NCBI GenBank assembly: GCA_018436925.1
Contig: JAHDKI010000014.1
Coordinates: 124,001 to 188,000, forward strand
DNA: 64,000 nucleotides
Direction of reading: 5' to 3'
DNA from: Syntrophaceae bacterium
Lineage (GTDB): Bacteria > Desulfobacterota > Syntrophia > Syntrophales > Smithellaceae
Part shown: positions 15,466 through 24,668 of the stretch, in pieces
Position numbering within the stretch: the stretch's first letter is position 1
Layout of the letters: each line of letters starts with the position of its first letter
Notes under the pieces: model-generated
Told to the model about the DNA's origin: nothing
The model's input: the letters and a program-made list of their open reading frames with translations, nothing else
The model's database searches: none
Made by a program: the position numbers and the translations under genes

Positions 15466-15517
15466 ACGACAGTTTATGCATGACGCAAAGATGATCCAGA
15501 CAATAGAGGAGCAGAAA

Positions 15518-16774
15518 ATGGAAAATGGAAATTTCAAAGCAAGAATAGCCCTGATGACCTTTGTTCCCTGTGCGTTTATGATCCTTCTGATGCTGGTGGC
15601 GCTCTATCAGTTGAGTCATTTGGAGGCCGCAGACCCAGGTCTGAGAACGCGCTATCTGTGGATAACAGGAATTCTGGGATTCGTCTTTGCAGCCGTCACG
15701 ATTGTTCTAGGCGTCCGATTCTCGAAAAAGATCTCCGGGCCTCTGGGGCGCTCCATCTCCACCGTCGCGGATCATATCCAGCAGGTGTCCGCCGGGTCGG
15801 CGCAGGTCTTTACCTCGGCGCAGCAGTTGGCTGACGGGTCGAACGCCCAGGCGTCTTCTCTGGAGGAGACGTCTTCTTCACTTGAGGAACTCTCGTCAAT
15901 GACGAAGCAAAATGCCGATAACGCGTCACAGGCCAGGGCGATGATGCAGGAAGCGGGACAAATTGTCGAAAAAGTGAATCGACATATGGACGACATGGCC
16001 AAGGCGATTACGGAAATCACCCGATCCTCCGAGGAAACGGGAAAAATTATTAAAACAATAGATGAAATCGCTTTTCAAACCAATCTTTTAGCCCTCAATG
16101 CGGCGGTGGAAGCGGCCCGTGCAGGCGAGGCCGGTGCGGGATTCGCCGTTGTGGCGGACGAGGTGCGAAACCTGGCCATGCGCTCGGCGGAGGCGGCCAA
16201 AAATACCAGTGAATTGATCGAGAACACGATCAAGGCCGTAAAAAACGGCAACGAATTAACCTCCTCGACCCAGGAAGCATTTAAAGACAATATTGTTTTT
16301 TCAGAGAAAATCAGCCAGCTGGTTGATGAAATAGCAACGGCCTCGCAGGAACAGGCTCATGGCATTGCTCAAATTAACCGCGCCGTGGCGGAAATGGACA
16401 AAGTCGTGCAGAAATCCGCCTACAGCGCCGAATCCTCCGCGGCCGCGGCCGAATCGATGAATTCGGAAGTCAACCAGCTTAAAAATGAGATGGAGTCGCT
16501 GGCTTCGTTGATTGGCGTTGAGATTCGCGTTGTAAGCACCAATCTGACCCGGTCGACGAAAGTGTCGTCTGATAAAAAGCCAACGGCAAAACTGGCGCCC
16601 AAAGCGGCAGTCTCAGGCAAGAAGCTTCTGGCGGCGCCGGCTGTTTCGCCAAAACCCATTTCCGTCGCGCCCAAAGCGAAAGCGGTGAAAAAGTCGGGCC
16701 CGGTTCAGGCGGCAAAAGCGGTGCGTCCGGAGCAGGTGATTCCGTTTGACGAGGATGATTTCAAAGATTTTTAA
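15518..16774 (+). CDS. Methyl-accepting chemotaxis protein with minimal external loop
   Basis: A 418-residue membrane chemoreceptor. Two transmembrane segments (about 9-31 and 48-66) enclose only about 16 residues, so there is no external ligand-binding domain; sensing must be within the membrane, in the cytoplasm or via a partner. A long signalling coiled coil follows, with the conserved hairpin tip [23 protein letters not shown]... around residues 175-215. The C-terminus is an unusual Ala/Lys/Pro-rich stretch (about 345-400) ending in acidic [10 protein letters not shown], not the CheR/CheB-binding pentapeptide. ATG 15518 has GAGGAG 6 bases upstream; the open frame extends to 15476 without a binding site. 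It follows cheW and presumably signals through it. Confidence 0.9.
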   Translation: MENGNFKARIALMTFVPCAFMILLMLVALYQLSHLEAADPGLRTRYLWITGILGFVFAAVTIVLGVRFSKKISGPLGRSISTVADHIQQVSAGSAQVFTSAQQLADGSNAQASSLEETSSSLEELSSMTKQNADNASQARAMMQEAGQIVEKVNRHMDDMAKAITEITRSSEETGKIIKTIDEIAFQTNLLALNAAVEAARAGEAGAGFAVVADEVRNLAMRSAEAAKNTSELIENTIKAVKNGNELTSSTQEAFKDNIVFSEKISQLVDEIATASQEQAHGIAQINRAVAEMDKVVQKSAYSAESSAAAAESMNSEVNQLKNEMESLASLIGVEIRVVSTNLTRSTKVSSDKKPTAKLAPKAAVSGKKLLAAPAVSPKPISVAPKAKAVKKSGPVQAAKAVRPEQVIPFDEDDFKDF

Positions 16775-16790
16775 CCCCCTCCCTTTTTTT

Positions 16791-16830
16791 TGATGCCGGC
16801 AGGGCAGGGAAGCCCGGCCGGCATCACTTT
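16791..16830 (+). terminator. Terminator hairpin after the chemoreceptor gene
   Basis: TGATGCCGGC (16791-16800) pairs with GCCGGCATCA (16817-16826) over 10 bp, followed by ACTTTTCTTTC. It lies between convergent genes and overlaps the last codon of the minus-strand Nudix gene. The U-tract is interrupted, so strength is moderate. Confidence 0.5.
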
Positions 16831-17819
16831 TCTTTCTCAAAACCCTGCGTGATGTAGAAGGTGGCCAGATCGAAATAAATGGTCATGCGCCTTTGCAGTT
16901 CGAATGACATATACAGATCCACGCTCTTTTGAAGCGAACCTTTGAGGAGGGCTGTATCCCAGATGTGTTTGCGAATCAGACTCAGGGCGCTTAAAACACC
17001 GCTGAGGCTGAAACCGGAGTTTCTTCTTTCGTGTCCCAGTTTCAGATAAAAATTCTTGATGCGGGCCGTTTCGAAGATGTCGCCGAGCCACAGTATCAGC
17101 TGTGATATGACTTTATCGCAAATCGTATGCAAACGCTTGTGAGCAGACTGATGATATTCGAACGTGGAAGGGTTGCCGGTCATTTCATCGATCCAGTGCC
17201 GGATGATGATTTCTTTGTTTTTAATCAATACTTTGATCAGACGGGTGGTTAGTTCGTTAGCGGATGGGCCCGGAGTCCGGCCGCTTGCGCGGTCAATTGA
17301 GTCCATCACCGCCCAGTAGTCTTTCTTGCTTCGGATATAAGCGGAAAGAGCGCGCCGATTGGACCGAAACGCCAGATGAGGCGTGTCGTCGATGGGCCAG
17401 AAGCGGGCCTGCGCGCTGTCGTCGCCCGCTGAGAGCTTCCCGCCCGTTCGCTGAACGACGAAGGTTAGAAACAGCAAATCGCCATAAAAGCGGCTTTTAT
17501 AGGAATCCACATCCAGAAACCGGCTGATCCGGCCTTTGAGACCGGTTTCCTCATAAAGTTCCCTAAGCGCCGCACTTTCTATGTTTTCACCGGTTTCCGC
17601 GAAACCCGTCGGCAGACACCAGTAGCCCTTGAAAGGGGGACGGTCCCTTTTCACCAGAAGAATCTGCCGGGACTCCTCCACGATGGCCGATACAACGGGA
17701 AGCGGATTGTCGTAGAAATAGCTCTGGCAGCTTGAGCAGCAATCCCTCAGAACATGGTCTTCTTTTTTTTTGCCGATCCGACCGCCGCAGTACGGGCAGA
17801 ACTGTCTTTGTTTTTTCAT
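16824..17819 (-). CDS. Nudix hydrolase with N-terminal zinc ribbon and C-terminal RsbRD-like domain
   Basis: A 331-residue fusion. Residues 1-40 form a zinc ribbon (CPYCG ... CSSC). Residues about 40-165 form a Nudix domain with a complete Nudix box ([20 protein letters not shown] and on, about 72-94), which binds Mg2+ and cleaves nucleoside diphosphate-linked substrates; the zinc ribbon resembles that of NADH pyrophosphatase-type enzymes. Residues about 190-331 are helical with a [15 protein letters not shown] motif like the N-terminal domain of RsbRD-type stress regulators and some kinases, where it is a sensory or dimerisation domain. ATG 17819 has AAGGA upstream and overlaps the stop of the methyltransferase gene by ATGA. 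Substrate and purpose are unknown; the Nudix call is firm and the C-terminal assignment moderate. Confidence 0.8.
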   Translation of the reverse strand: MKKQRQFCPYCGGRIGKKKEDHVLRDCCSSCQSYFYDNPLPVVSAIVEESRQILLVKRDRPPFKGYWCLPTGFAETGENIESAALRELYEETGLKGRISRFLDVDSYKSRFYGDLLFLTFVVQRTGGKLSAGDDSAQARFWPIDDTPHLAFRSNRRALSAYIRSKKDYWAVMDSIDRASGRTPGPSANELTTRLIKVLIKNKEIIIRHWIDEMTGNPSTFEYHQSAHKRLHTICDKVISQLILWLGDIFETARIKNFYLKLGHERRNSGFSLSGVLSALSLIRKHIWDTALLKGSLQKSVDLYMSFELQRRMTIYFDLATFYITQGFEKEK

Positions 17820-18673
17820 AACGCATCCTTTTTGATTATAGGCTGAGTGCAGATGAAAAAAGCGTCGTCTTTGCACATGGATATCCGTTGTCGCGCCCCC
17901 ATATCCTGCAGCCGGTGAAGCAGCAGATTGATGATATTATCCCGAAGGGCCTCCGTTCCGGACAGAAAAAAAGGGCTTTTAAATTGAAAATAATCCACGA
18001 AAAAATAAATATCCCAGGGCTGGAAAACGAGAGTGTTATGAAAATCAACCTTTCGGATATTGTTAAAAAAGGGCTCAAGACAGGCCTCTCCGTTTTCCGA
18101 TGAAAACCGGCGAGTGATGAGTTCAACGGGAAGGAGTTGATTGTTTTCGAGAAGTCCCTGCTCTTTGAGGGTTTTCCTTGTGATATGAATCAACTCCTGC
18201 ATATTGCAAAGATCGTGTGTGATCGTAATGAAAATTCCGTCGTTTTTAAGCAGGCGGGCGATATCGGGAACCATTTCCACGAAGAAATACAGGGCATAGC
18301 TGCACAGGATCAGATCATAGCCGCCGGTAGGCATGCCGCAGAGGGATTCAACGCCCGATGCCGAAAATTTCCCCGGATATCCTGCGCGGCGGCATGCGGC
18401 AAGAAAAAACGGCTCATAGGCGGCGATCATGTCCAGGCCTTCAATCACGGCATCCTGATGCAGTCTGCCGCGAAGCCCTTCGGCGAAGGCGCCGAACGCG
18501 CAGCCCAATTCGAGGACTCGCCGGCAGTTGGATAAATCAACGCAGTTGAGCGCTTCGTGTCGAATGTCTTTTTTATTGGAGGAAAAACGGCGTATGAGCT
18601 GTTCAATGTGACGGTGCTTCTGAACATTGCGGTATACCCGGCGAATATTCCTTTTGTCGGGAAGCTCTGTCAT
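17816..18673 (-). CDS. SAM-dependent methyltransferase, class I
   Basis: A 285-residue protein with the Rossmann methyltransferase motif [11 protein letters not shown] near residue 55, an acidic motif II region (IEGLDMI) and a motif IV-like [14 protein letters not shown]. The remaining C-terminal 120 residues are not recognisable; they may set substrate specificity. The target could be a small molecule, lipid or protein. ATG 18673 is preceded by GGGGTGG; a GTG at 18679 is possible. It lies 30 bases after the Crp/Fnr gene and overlaps the Nudix gene (ATGA), so the three are probably one transcription unit. Family confident, substrate unknown. Confidence 0.75.
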   Translation of the reverse strand: MTELPDKRNIRRVYRNVQKHRHIEQLIRRFSSNKKDIRHEALNCVDLSNCRRVLELGCAFGAFAEGLRGRLHQDAVIEGLDMIAAYEPFFLAACRRAGYPGKFSASGVESLCGMPTGGYDLILCSYALYFFVEMVPDIARLLKNDGIFITITHDLCNMQELIHITRKTLKEQGLLENNQLLPVELITRRFSSENGEACLEPFFNNIRKVDFHNTLVFQPWDIYFFVDYFQFKSPFFLSGTEALRDNIINLLLHRLQDMGARQRISMCKDDAFFICTQPIIKKDAL

Positions 18674-18703
18674 GACCACCCCGTCGTTTGAATGATCTTA
18701 CGA

Positions 18704-19390
18704 TCAGGTCAATTTTCTGTTTCCTTCCGCCAGGTCGGCAAGCCCTTTTCTGTCTAGAATCGTAATTGTTCGCGGAGAGGTTTTGATGAGCTTTTCATCG
18801 GCCATGCGCTTCAATACGCGCGACAGCGTTTCGGGAATGGTTCCCAGAAGTCCCGCCATTTGATTCTTGGAGACCTCCAGTGAACTGGTGGATAACGAAC
18901 CGTCGCCGTTGCATTGAAAAAGAAGATAAGCGGCCAGACGAACAGGAATCTCTTTCAGGGAGAGGTTTTCCACAAGGGTGGTCAGCTTGCGAAGGCGCAT
19001 CGATAGCAGCGCGAGCATGGACAGGGCAAGGGAGGGCTCTCGTGTGATCAGGTCCACGAATCTTTGCGTGGGAAAGAACAGGACAGAGGTTTCACAAAGC
19101 GCCTGGGCCGAGGCCGGATAATGCAACCCCGCGAAAACGGCGGCTTCACCGAAGGGTTCGTGCGCGTCCAGGATATGGAAAATCTGTTCTTTGCCGTCCG
19201 GAGAGAGTTTATAGATTTTCACTTTGCCGGAAAGAATCACATAAAACCCGAAAGCGTCATCGCCTTCCTGAAAAAAAATATCTCCGCGTGAGAAGTACCG
19301 TCGCACGGCAATGGCGCCCAGCGAGGCGCATTGTCCGTTGGAAAGGCCCTTAAAAAGAGGAATCGAGGCGATAATCGACGTCATGTCCAT
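18704..19390 (-). CDS. hcpR: Crp/Fnr-family regulator, probable HcpR
   Basis: A 228-residue transcription factor: cyclic-nucleotide-like sensor domain (residues 10-125, with FQEGDDAFGFYVILSGKVKI near 40 and FGEAA), long dimer helix, and a winged helix-turn-helix with MAGLLGTIPETLSRVLKRM near 182-200. It lacks the N-terminal cysteine cluster of Fnr. It is divergent from hcp, and the shared region holds a perfect palindrome of Crp/Fnr type at 19428-19441. In deltaproteobacteria and clostridia the regulator HcpR activates hcp in response to nitrosative stress and binds a TTGAC...GTCAA-type site; the assignment rests on this context plus the family. ATG 19390 has AAGGA 9 bases upstream. Confidence 0.8.
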   Translation of the reverse strand: MDMTSIIASIPLFKGLSNGQCASLGAIAVRRYFSRGDIFFQEGDDAFGFYVILSGKVKIYKLSPDGKEQIFHILDAHEPFGEAAVFAGLHYPASAQALCETSVLFFPTQRFVDLITREPSLALSMLALLSMRLRKLTTLVENLSLKEIPVRLAAYLLFQCNGDGSLSTSSLEVSKNQMAGLLGTIPETLSRVLKRMADEKLIKTSPRTITILDRKGLADLAEGNRKLT

Positions 19391-19427
19391 GGCGATGTTT
19401 CCTTTTGCCTCACAATATCAATTCTGT

Positions 19428-19441
19428 TTGACTTAAGTCAA
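19428..19441. promoter_or_regulatory. HcpR-type operator TTGACTTAAGTCAA
   Basis: A perfect 14-bp palindrome in the hcpR-hcp intergenic region. Its centre (19434.5) is about 41 bases upstream of a predicted hcp start near 19476, with a -10-like TAATGT at 19464-19469; this is the classic position for a Crp/Fnr activator at a class II promoter. It also lies 38 bases from the hcpR start codon, so autoregulation is possible. The palindrome is seen; binding by HcpR is inferred. Confidence 0.7.
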
Positions 19442-19457
19442 GGAACAACTCGTCCTC

Positions 19458-19477
19458 TTGGGTTAATGTGCACCCAA
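19458..19477. promoter_or_regulatory. Second inverted repeat in the hcp promoter
   Basis: TTGGGT (19458-19463) and ACCCAA (19472-19477) flank the predicted -10 of hcp with an 8-base spacer. It could be a repressor site or chance. Low confidence. Confidence 0.25.
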
Positions 19478-19515
19478 ACCAAGGAAACAAACACTTTCAA
19501 TAAAGGAGAAGAATG

Positions 19516-21159
19516 ATGGAAAATTTAGCGATGTTTTGTAATCAATGTGAACAGACGGCAAAGGGAGAGGGATGCTATAAAGTCGGCGTATGCGGCAAGG
19601 ATGCCGATGTCGCCGCGCTTCAGGATATTCTGGTCTATGTCTTGAAAGGCCTGTCCATCGTCGCAGTCGATGCGCGTAAAGCCGGCATCAACGACCGGGC
19701 GGTGAACGTTTTCACGGTCAAGGCGCTTTTTTCCACTCTGACCAACGTGGATTTCGATCCGGCGCGCTTCGTCGAACTTATCGGCAAAGCCGCGTCTTTG
19801 CGCGATGATCTCAAAGAAAAAGCCGAAAAGGCCGGTGCAGTCATTGATGAAAAACCGGCGGCCGTGACATTCAAGCCCTCATCCACCGTTGAAGGCCTGA
19901 CGGCGAACGCGTCCGTCGCCTCGATCAAAGCCAATGCCGTTGACAATGCGGATATTGAATCGCTCAAGCTGATTCTTCTTTACGGAATCAAGGGCGTTGC
20001 CGCCTATGCCGATCATGCGCAAATTCTGGGTCAGGAAGATGACAAGGTCTACGCGTTCGTTCAAGATGCGCTTGCCGCGATTGAGCGGGAAACCCTGGAT
20101 TTAAACGGTTGGGTCGGTTTGGTTCTCAAATGCGGAGAAATCAACCTGCGCACGATGGAGCTTCTCGACGCAGGCAATACGACGGCGTTCGGTCATCCCG
20201 CGCCCACAAGTGTTCCTCTGGGAGCGAAAAAGGGCAAGGCCATCCTGATTTCCGGTCATGACCTCAAAGATCTGGCCGAGCTCTTGAAGCAGACGGAAGG
20301 GAAAGGCATCAACATTTACACACATGGCGAAATGCTGCCCGCGCACGGTTATCCGGAACTGAAAAAATATCCGCATTTTTACGGCCATTACGGAACCGCC
20401 TGGCAGAATCAGGCCAAGGAATTTGATGAATTTCCCGGCGCGATTTTGATGACGACCAACTGCATTCAGAAGCCGAGAGATTCCTACAGAGATAAGATAT
20501 TCACCTGCGGCCTGGTCGGCTGGCCCGGTGTGGCGCATATTGCCGATCATCATTTCGAGCCGGTTATTCGAAAAGCTTTGGCGCTGCCCGGATTCGCGGA
20601 AGATATGCAGGGGAAATCGGTGATGGTGGGATTTGCCAGAAACGCTGTTATGGGTGTGGCGGGAAAAGTCATTGAAGCGGTCAAAGGCAAGGCGATCCGT
20701 CATTTCTTCCTGGTGGCCGGTTGCGACGGGGCAAAGCCCGGCAGAAATTACTATACCGAATTCGTGGAGAAAGCGCCGAAAGACACGGTTGTGTTGACCC
20801 TGGCCTGCGGGAAATTCCGCTTTTTCGATAAAGACCTTGGCGACATCGGAGGCATTCCGAGGCTTCTGGATGTCGGGCAGTGCAACGACGCCTATTCCGC
20901 TATTCAGATCGCCGTGGCTTTGGCCAATGCGTTTGAGTGCGGCGTCAATGATCTGCCCTTGTCGATGATTTTGTCCTGGTATGAACAGAAAGCGGTGGCG
21001 ATTCTACTGACGCTGTTTTACCTGGGGATCAAGGACATCCGCCTTGGACCGTCGCTTCCCGCGTTCATCACGCCCAATGTCTTGAACGTTCTGGTGGAAA
21101 ATTTTGCCATCAAGCCGATTTCCACCGCGGATGAAGATCTCAAGGCTATTTTAGGATAA
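19516..21159 (+). CDS. hcp: Hybrid cluster protein (hydroxylamine reductase / NO reductase)
   Basis: A 547-residue class I Hcp. The N-terminal cluster motif is CNQC-x8-C-x5-C (C8, C11, C20, C26 in the chosen frame). Hybrid-cluster ligands are recognisable: the TTNCIQKP region, CGLVGWPGVAHI, GCDGAKPGRNYY, LACGKFRF, GQCNDAYSA and the Glu/Lys pair in SWYEQKAVA. Hcp reduces hydroxylamine in vitro and NO in vivo, protecting anaerobes from nitrosative stress; it is cytoplasmic. Two ATGs are adjacent; the second (19516) has better spacing (7 bases) from AGGAG. A separate reductase (Hcr) is not encoded nearby. It is controlled by the operator above and ends at a strong terminator. Confidence 0.97.
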   Translation: MENLAMFCNQCEQTAKGEGCYKVGVCGKDADVAALQDILVYVLKGLSIVAVDARKAGINDRAVNVFTVKALFSTLTNVDFDPARFVELIGKAASLRDDLKEKAEKAGAVIDEKPAAVTFKPSSTVEGLTANASVASIKANAVDNADIESLKLILLYGIKGVAAYADHAQILGQEDDKVYAFVQDALAAIERETLDLNGWVGLVLKCGEINLRTMELLDAGNTTAFGHPAPTSVPLGAKKGKAILISGHDLKDLAELLKQTEGKGINIYTHGEMLPAHGYPELKKYPHFYGHYGTAWQNQAKEFDEFPGAILMTTNCIQKPRDSYRDKIFTCGLVGWPGVAHIADHHFEPVIRKALALPGFAEDMQGKSVMVGFARNAVMGVAGKVIEAVKGKAIRHFFLVAGCDGAKPGRNYYTEFVEKAPKDTVVLTLACGKFRFFDKDLGDIGGIPRLLDVGQCNDAYSAIQIAVALANAFECGVNDLPLSMILSWYEQKAVAILLTLFYLGIKDIRLGPSLPAFITPNVLNVLVENFAIKPISTADEDLKAILG

Positions 21160-21161
21160 AG

Positions 21162-21199
21162 AAAAAAAGGCTGTTCCGTATTCGGAGCAGCCTTTTTTT
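21162..21199. terminator. Bidirectional terminator between hcp and rpiB
   Basis: GGCTGTTCCG / CGGAGCAGCC form a stem (one mismatch) around a short loop, with an A-run before (21162-21168) and a T-run after (21193-21199). It would stop both hcp and the convergent rpiB. Confidence 0.85.
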
Positions 21200-21223
21200 A
21201 GATAGTTTGTTTGGAGCCGGACA

Positions 21224-21670
21224 TCACGGCAGGTCTTCGAGCGCCATCATCTTCTGAATTCTTTTTTCGTGGCGACCGCCTTCATAGGCAGTTTGCATAA
21301 ACCGATCGATCATTTCGGTGACAGGCGTCGCGTATTGAATCCGACCGCCGAAGGCAATAAAATTGGCGTTATTGTGCGCCTTGGCCATTTGTGCGCTGAA
21401 AAGGTCGCCGACCAGGGCGCAGCGGATGCCTTTGACTTTGTTGGCGCACATGGAAATACCGATGCCCGTGCCGCAAAGCAGAATGCCGAAAGCGTACCCT
21501 CCCTTGTTGTATTCGTCGCACGCGGCCAGAGCGATGTCCGGATAGTCCACGGAGTCCGTCGTGTGGGTTCCGATATCCGTCACGTCGTATCCTTTGGCTT
21601 TCAAAAAGCGGACGAGTTCATCCTTGAGTTCCACGGCGCCGTGATCTGAACCGACAACGATTCTGTTCAT
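21224..21670 (-). CDS. rpiB: Ribose-5-phosphate isomerase B
   Basis: A 148-residue RpiB, the normal length. It interconverts ribose-5-phosphate and ribulose-5-phosphate in the pentose phosphate pathway. Visible motifs are GSDHGAVELK at residues 7-16 and LLCGTGIGISMCANKVKGIRCA (split about 64-85), which contain the phosphate-binding residues and the active-site cysteine (C in LLCGTG). ATG 21670 has GAGG 7 bases upstream. It is monocistronic, convergent with hcp and divergent from xerD. Confidence 0.96.
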   Translation of the reverse strand: MNRIVVGSDHGAVELKDELVRFLKAKGYDVTDIGTHTTDSVDYPDIALAACDEYNKGGYAFGILLCGTGIGISMCANKVKGIRCALVGDLFSAQMAKAHNNANFIAFGGRIQYATPVTEMIDRFMQTAYEGGRHEKRIQKMMALEDLP

Positions 21671-21770
21671 TTTCGAACCTCGATAACAAGATGGATTTCT
21701 TTTTCATCAGATGCCGCATCTTGTCAACAAAAACCTTTACTTCAGGTAGGGATTTTCGTAGTAAAAGCTC

Positions 21771-22658
21771 ATGAAAGACGCGTTTGTTCAATACATTCAG
21801 TATCTGGTCGTCGAAAAAGGCGTTGCCGGAAACACGCGTGAGGCCTACGGCCGAGATTTAAACCGGCACCGGGCTTTTCTCGAGGAAAAAGCCATAGAAG
21901 ATTTTCGGGAGGTGACGCCCGCGCTGATTGTCGACTATCTGGTCGCGCTCAAACAGTCGGGGCTTTCGGCCAATTCCATGAACAGGGCTTTAGCCGCACT
22001 GAGAGGTTTTTATGATTTTCTCCTGCGTGAAAAACGCATGGCGGATTCCCCGCTTGCCCATATCGAGGCGTCGAAGGTCTGGATGCGGCTGCCCGATACG
22101 ATCAGTCCTTCGGAAATGGAGCTAATTTTATCTCAGCCCGGAACCGACACCCCCCAGGGTGTGCGGGATACAGCCATTCTGGAGATCCTCTATGCGACAG
22201 GCTTGCGCGTGTCCGAGCTGATTTCTCTTTTAATGCACAGTGTCAACTGGCAGGTGGGTTTTTTGACCGCCATCGGCAAGGGAAGCAAGCAGCGAGTCGT
22301 GCCGATAGGCACAAAGGCTTACGATGCGTTGAAAAAATATGTAGACGAGGCCAGACCCAAATTCCTAGCGGGAAAAGCGACGGAGGTTTTGTTTGTGAGC
22401 CGCTTTGGCGCCGGGTTTACCCGTCAGGGGATATGGAAGGTGATTTTGGGTTACGCAAAAAAAGCGGGGTTGCAAAAAAAAGTGCATCCGCATACATTTC
22501 GTCACTCGTTTGCGACGCATTTGCTCGAAGGAGGGGCGGATCTGCGCACCGTGCAGGTGATGCTGGGGCATTCCGATATCGCGACCACGCAGATTTATAC
22601 GCATATCAGCAGAGAGCGGATTAAAGACATTCATTCGAGATACCATCCAAGAGGGTGA
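21771..22658 (+). CDS. xerD: Tyrosine recombinase XerD
   Basis: A 295-residue Xer recombinase, standard length. The N-terminal SAM-like DNA-binding domain (1-90) and the catalytic domain with all residues are present: Arg in ATGLRVSELI (about 145), Lys in GKGSKQRVVP, HxxR in HPHTFRHSF (about 240), His in LGHSDIATT and Tyr in QIYTHI (about 275). It resolves chromosome dimers at dif with a XerC partner, acting with FtsK. No phage or transposon genes flank it, so a housekeeping role is most likely. No dif-like site was identified. The TPR gene starts 4 bases later. Confidence 0.93.
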   Translation: MKDAFVQYIQYLVVEKGVAGNTREAYGRDLNRHRAFLEEKAIEDFREVTPALIVDYLVALKQSGLSANSMNRALAALRGFYDFLLREKRMADSPLAHIEASKVWMRLPDTISPSEMELILSQPGTDTPQGVRDTAILEILYATGLRVSELISLLMHSVNWQVGFLTAIGKGSKQRVVPIGTKAYDALKKYVDEARPKFLAGKATEVLFVSRFGAGFTRQGIWKVILGYAKKAGLQKKVHPHTFRHSFATHLLEGGADLRTVQVMLGHSDIATTQIYTHISRERIKDIHSRYHPRG

Positions 22659-22662
22659 AGAT

Positions 22663-24666
22663 ATGGTATTTAAAAAGTTTAGCAATCGGGGATGGATCGG
22701 GATACCGGCTGTGATTATCGCGTGTGTGGCACTGGCCGGCCTTGTTATCACGGGTTTGTATTTTCTTCGCCCTGATCTGCTTTCTTCCCTGGCAAAACGT
22801 TCAGAAAGGATCACCGGTCTTTTTTCATACTACGTCGCGGGCAGGCCTCCTGTTTTGTACGCAGTAATGGTGCAGAAAAACGGGGCCGATTTGCGCGTGT
22901 CTCCCGGAGGCGATTTTGAGATTACCTATCAAGATGAGTTTGTAATCAGTTCCGCTGTCAGCGACGATCTGCCGGGACGGCACATCACCGCCGTGATTGA
23001 AGGATGGGGAACAGGCGAAAACGTTCTGGGGAAAATCCTCAAAGGGATTGATATGATCGATGACGTCATGCGCTCGGATCTTTCAAGCCGGAATCACCCC
23101 ACGGGCAGAGTCTTCGAGATTGCCGTGAAGCATCGCGATGACGAGATCGGACGAGTTTCCATCCGTTTGAAGATGACGCCGCAGGACTGGATCCGCCGCG
23201 CCCGGGCATCGGACGATATCAATCTTCAGATCGAAGCCCTGCAAAAAGCCGTTGCCCTCAATACGAATGATCCGGGAATCCGTAAAACCCTGGCCGGTTT
23301 ATACCTGCGGCAAAAGCGCTTGCGGGAGGCCAGGCAGCAGTATCTCGATGTTGTTAAAATGATTCCGACCGACGCTTTCGCTTTGAAGCAGCTCGGGGTT
23401 ATTGCCGTCCAGAACGAACAGGATGCCGAGGCCGAAACCTATTTAAAAAGAGCGCTGTCCGCTTCCGGGACGGATGAGGAAGTTCTGGCCCTTCTGGGGT
23501 TTGTTTCCGCCAAGCAAGGTCAATGGCCAAAAGCGGCGGAGTATTTTAAAAGAGTGCTGGACAAAGATGCAGGCAATGTGTCCGTCAGATACCAGTTGGC
23601 GCAGGCTTATGAACAATTAAACCAGAACGACGAGGCATCGCGGGAGTACGAACGGATCGTGTCCCTCGACAAGCAGGTTTCCGCCGCTTGGCGGGCTCTG
23701 GGAGACCTGCATATGAAAAACAACCGCCATACTGAAGCGATCAAAGCCTATGGCCAACTTGTTCGGTTGGAACCAAAGCAGGCTTCGGCTTACGCCGCCC
23801 TCGGCGCCGCTTACGGCCGAAGCGGACAATCTTCGAAGGAAATCGATGCATTGAAAAAAGCCGTCCATCTGGCCCCTCAGGATCCGGTGATCCGATTCAA
23901 TCTGGGCGCCGCCTATGAACGGGCAAAACGTTCAGCCGACGCGGCCGCCGAGTACCGGAAAGTTCTCAAGATGAACAGCGATGATCCTGATGCGATGCAT
24001 CGTCTGGCGGAGCTTTCCATGCAGAAGAAAAATTTTAAAGAAGCCCTGCGGTATTATGAAACCCTTCTGAAGAAAACACCGCAGGATGCCTCCGTGCATG
24101 CGGCTTTAGGATTTGTGTACAATGAACTGCAGCAATACGCAAAATCCGCTCAAAGCTATGAAAAGGCGATTGACTTAGGCGGAAAGCCCCAAAACACGTT
24201 GCATTTGAATGCCGCTTATGCATACGGCCGCCTGGGCCGGGAAAAGCAGGCTGTCGGGCATTACGAGAAGATACAGCCGCAGACAAAAGAAACGCTCAGC
24301 GCCGCGGCAGGGTATTATCTCAAGACGAAGGGCTACTCCCGGGCCATAGGTCTTTACCGGGAAATCGTCAAAATCGAACCGTCGAAAGCGTCCTCATACG
24401 GAGGTCTGGGGTATGCCTATGCGCTGGCCGGACAGATGGATAAAGCGATTGAAAATTATCTCATCGCTCTTAAGTATGATAAGGAAGACAGCGAACTGTA
24501 TGCGCAACTCGGCGAAGCCTATGAGAAAAAGGGCCGTTATGCTGACGCGGTTGAAGCCTATGTGTCCGCCTATAAACTCAATCCGGAAACCCGGATTGCT
24601 GATCGAATTCCGCGCTTGAGGATAAAGCTCTTGGAGAAAAAATCCGCGAAACCTGATAAGGAGTAG
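22663..24666 (+). CDS. Membrane-anchored TPR-repeat protein
   Basis: A 667-residue protein with one N-terminal transmembrane segment (about 10-32, uncleaved anchor) and then a soluble domain of about 140 residues of unknown type (residues 40-185). From about 190 to 650 it is a solenoid of roughly a dozen tetratricopeptide repeats (for example AEYFKRVLDKDAGNVSVRYQ and AAEYRKVLKMNSDDPDAMHR). TPR solenoids bind proteins; a periplasm-facing scaffold for envelope assembly is plausible given that kdsA follows 2 bases downstream, but this is inference. There is no catalytic motif. It is translated immediately after xerD, whose last codons hold the binding site GAGGGTGA. Confidence 0.8.
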   Translation: MVFKKFSNRGWIGIPAVIIACVALAGLVITGLYFLRPDLLSSLAKRSERITGLFSYYVAGRPPVLYAVMVQKNGADLRVSPGGDFEITYQDEFVISSAVSDDLPGRHITAVIEGWGTGENVLGKILKGIDMIDDVMRSDLSSRNHPTGRVFEIAVKHRDDEIGRVSIRLKMTPQDWIRRARASDDINLQIEALQKAVALNTNDPGIRKTLAGLYLRQKRLREARQQYLDVVKMIPTDAFALKQLGVIAVQNEQDAEAETYLKRALSASGTDEEVLALLGFVSAKQGQWPKAAEYFKRVLDKDAGNVSVRYQLAQAYEQLNQNDEASREYERIVSLDKQVSAAWRALGDLHMKNNRHTEAIKAYGQLVRLEPKQASAYAALGAAYGRSGQSSKEIDALKKAVHLAPQDPVIRFNLGAAYERAKRSADAAAEYRKVLKMNSDDPDAMHRLAELSMQKKNFKEALRYYETLLKKTPQDASVHAALGFVYNELQQYAKSAQSYEKAIDLGGKPQNTLHLNAAYAYGRLGREKQAVGHYEKIQPQTKETLSAAAGYYLKTKGYSRAIGLYREIVKIEPSKASSYGGLGYAYALAGQMDKAIENYLIALKYDKEDSELYAQLGEAYEKKGRYADAVEAYVSAYKLNPETRIADRIPRLRIKLLEKKSAKPDKE

Positions 24667-24668
24667 AC

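Noticed and set aside
21771..22658. XerD as a sign of an integrated mobile element
   Set aside because: No flanking repeats, attachment sites, phage or plasmid genes; sequence and context fit the housekeeping recombinase.
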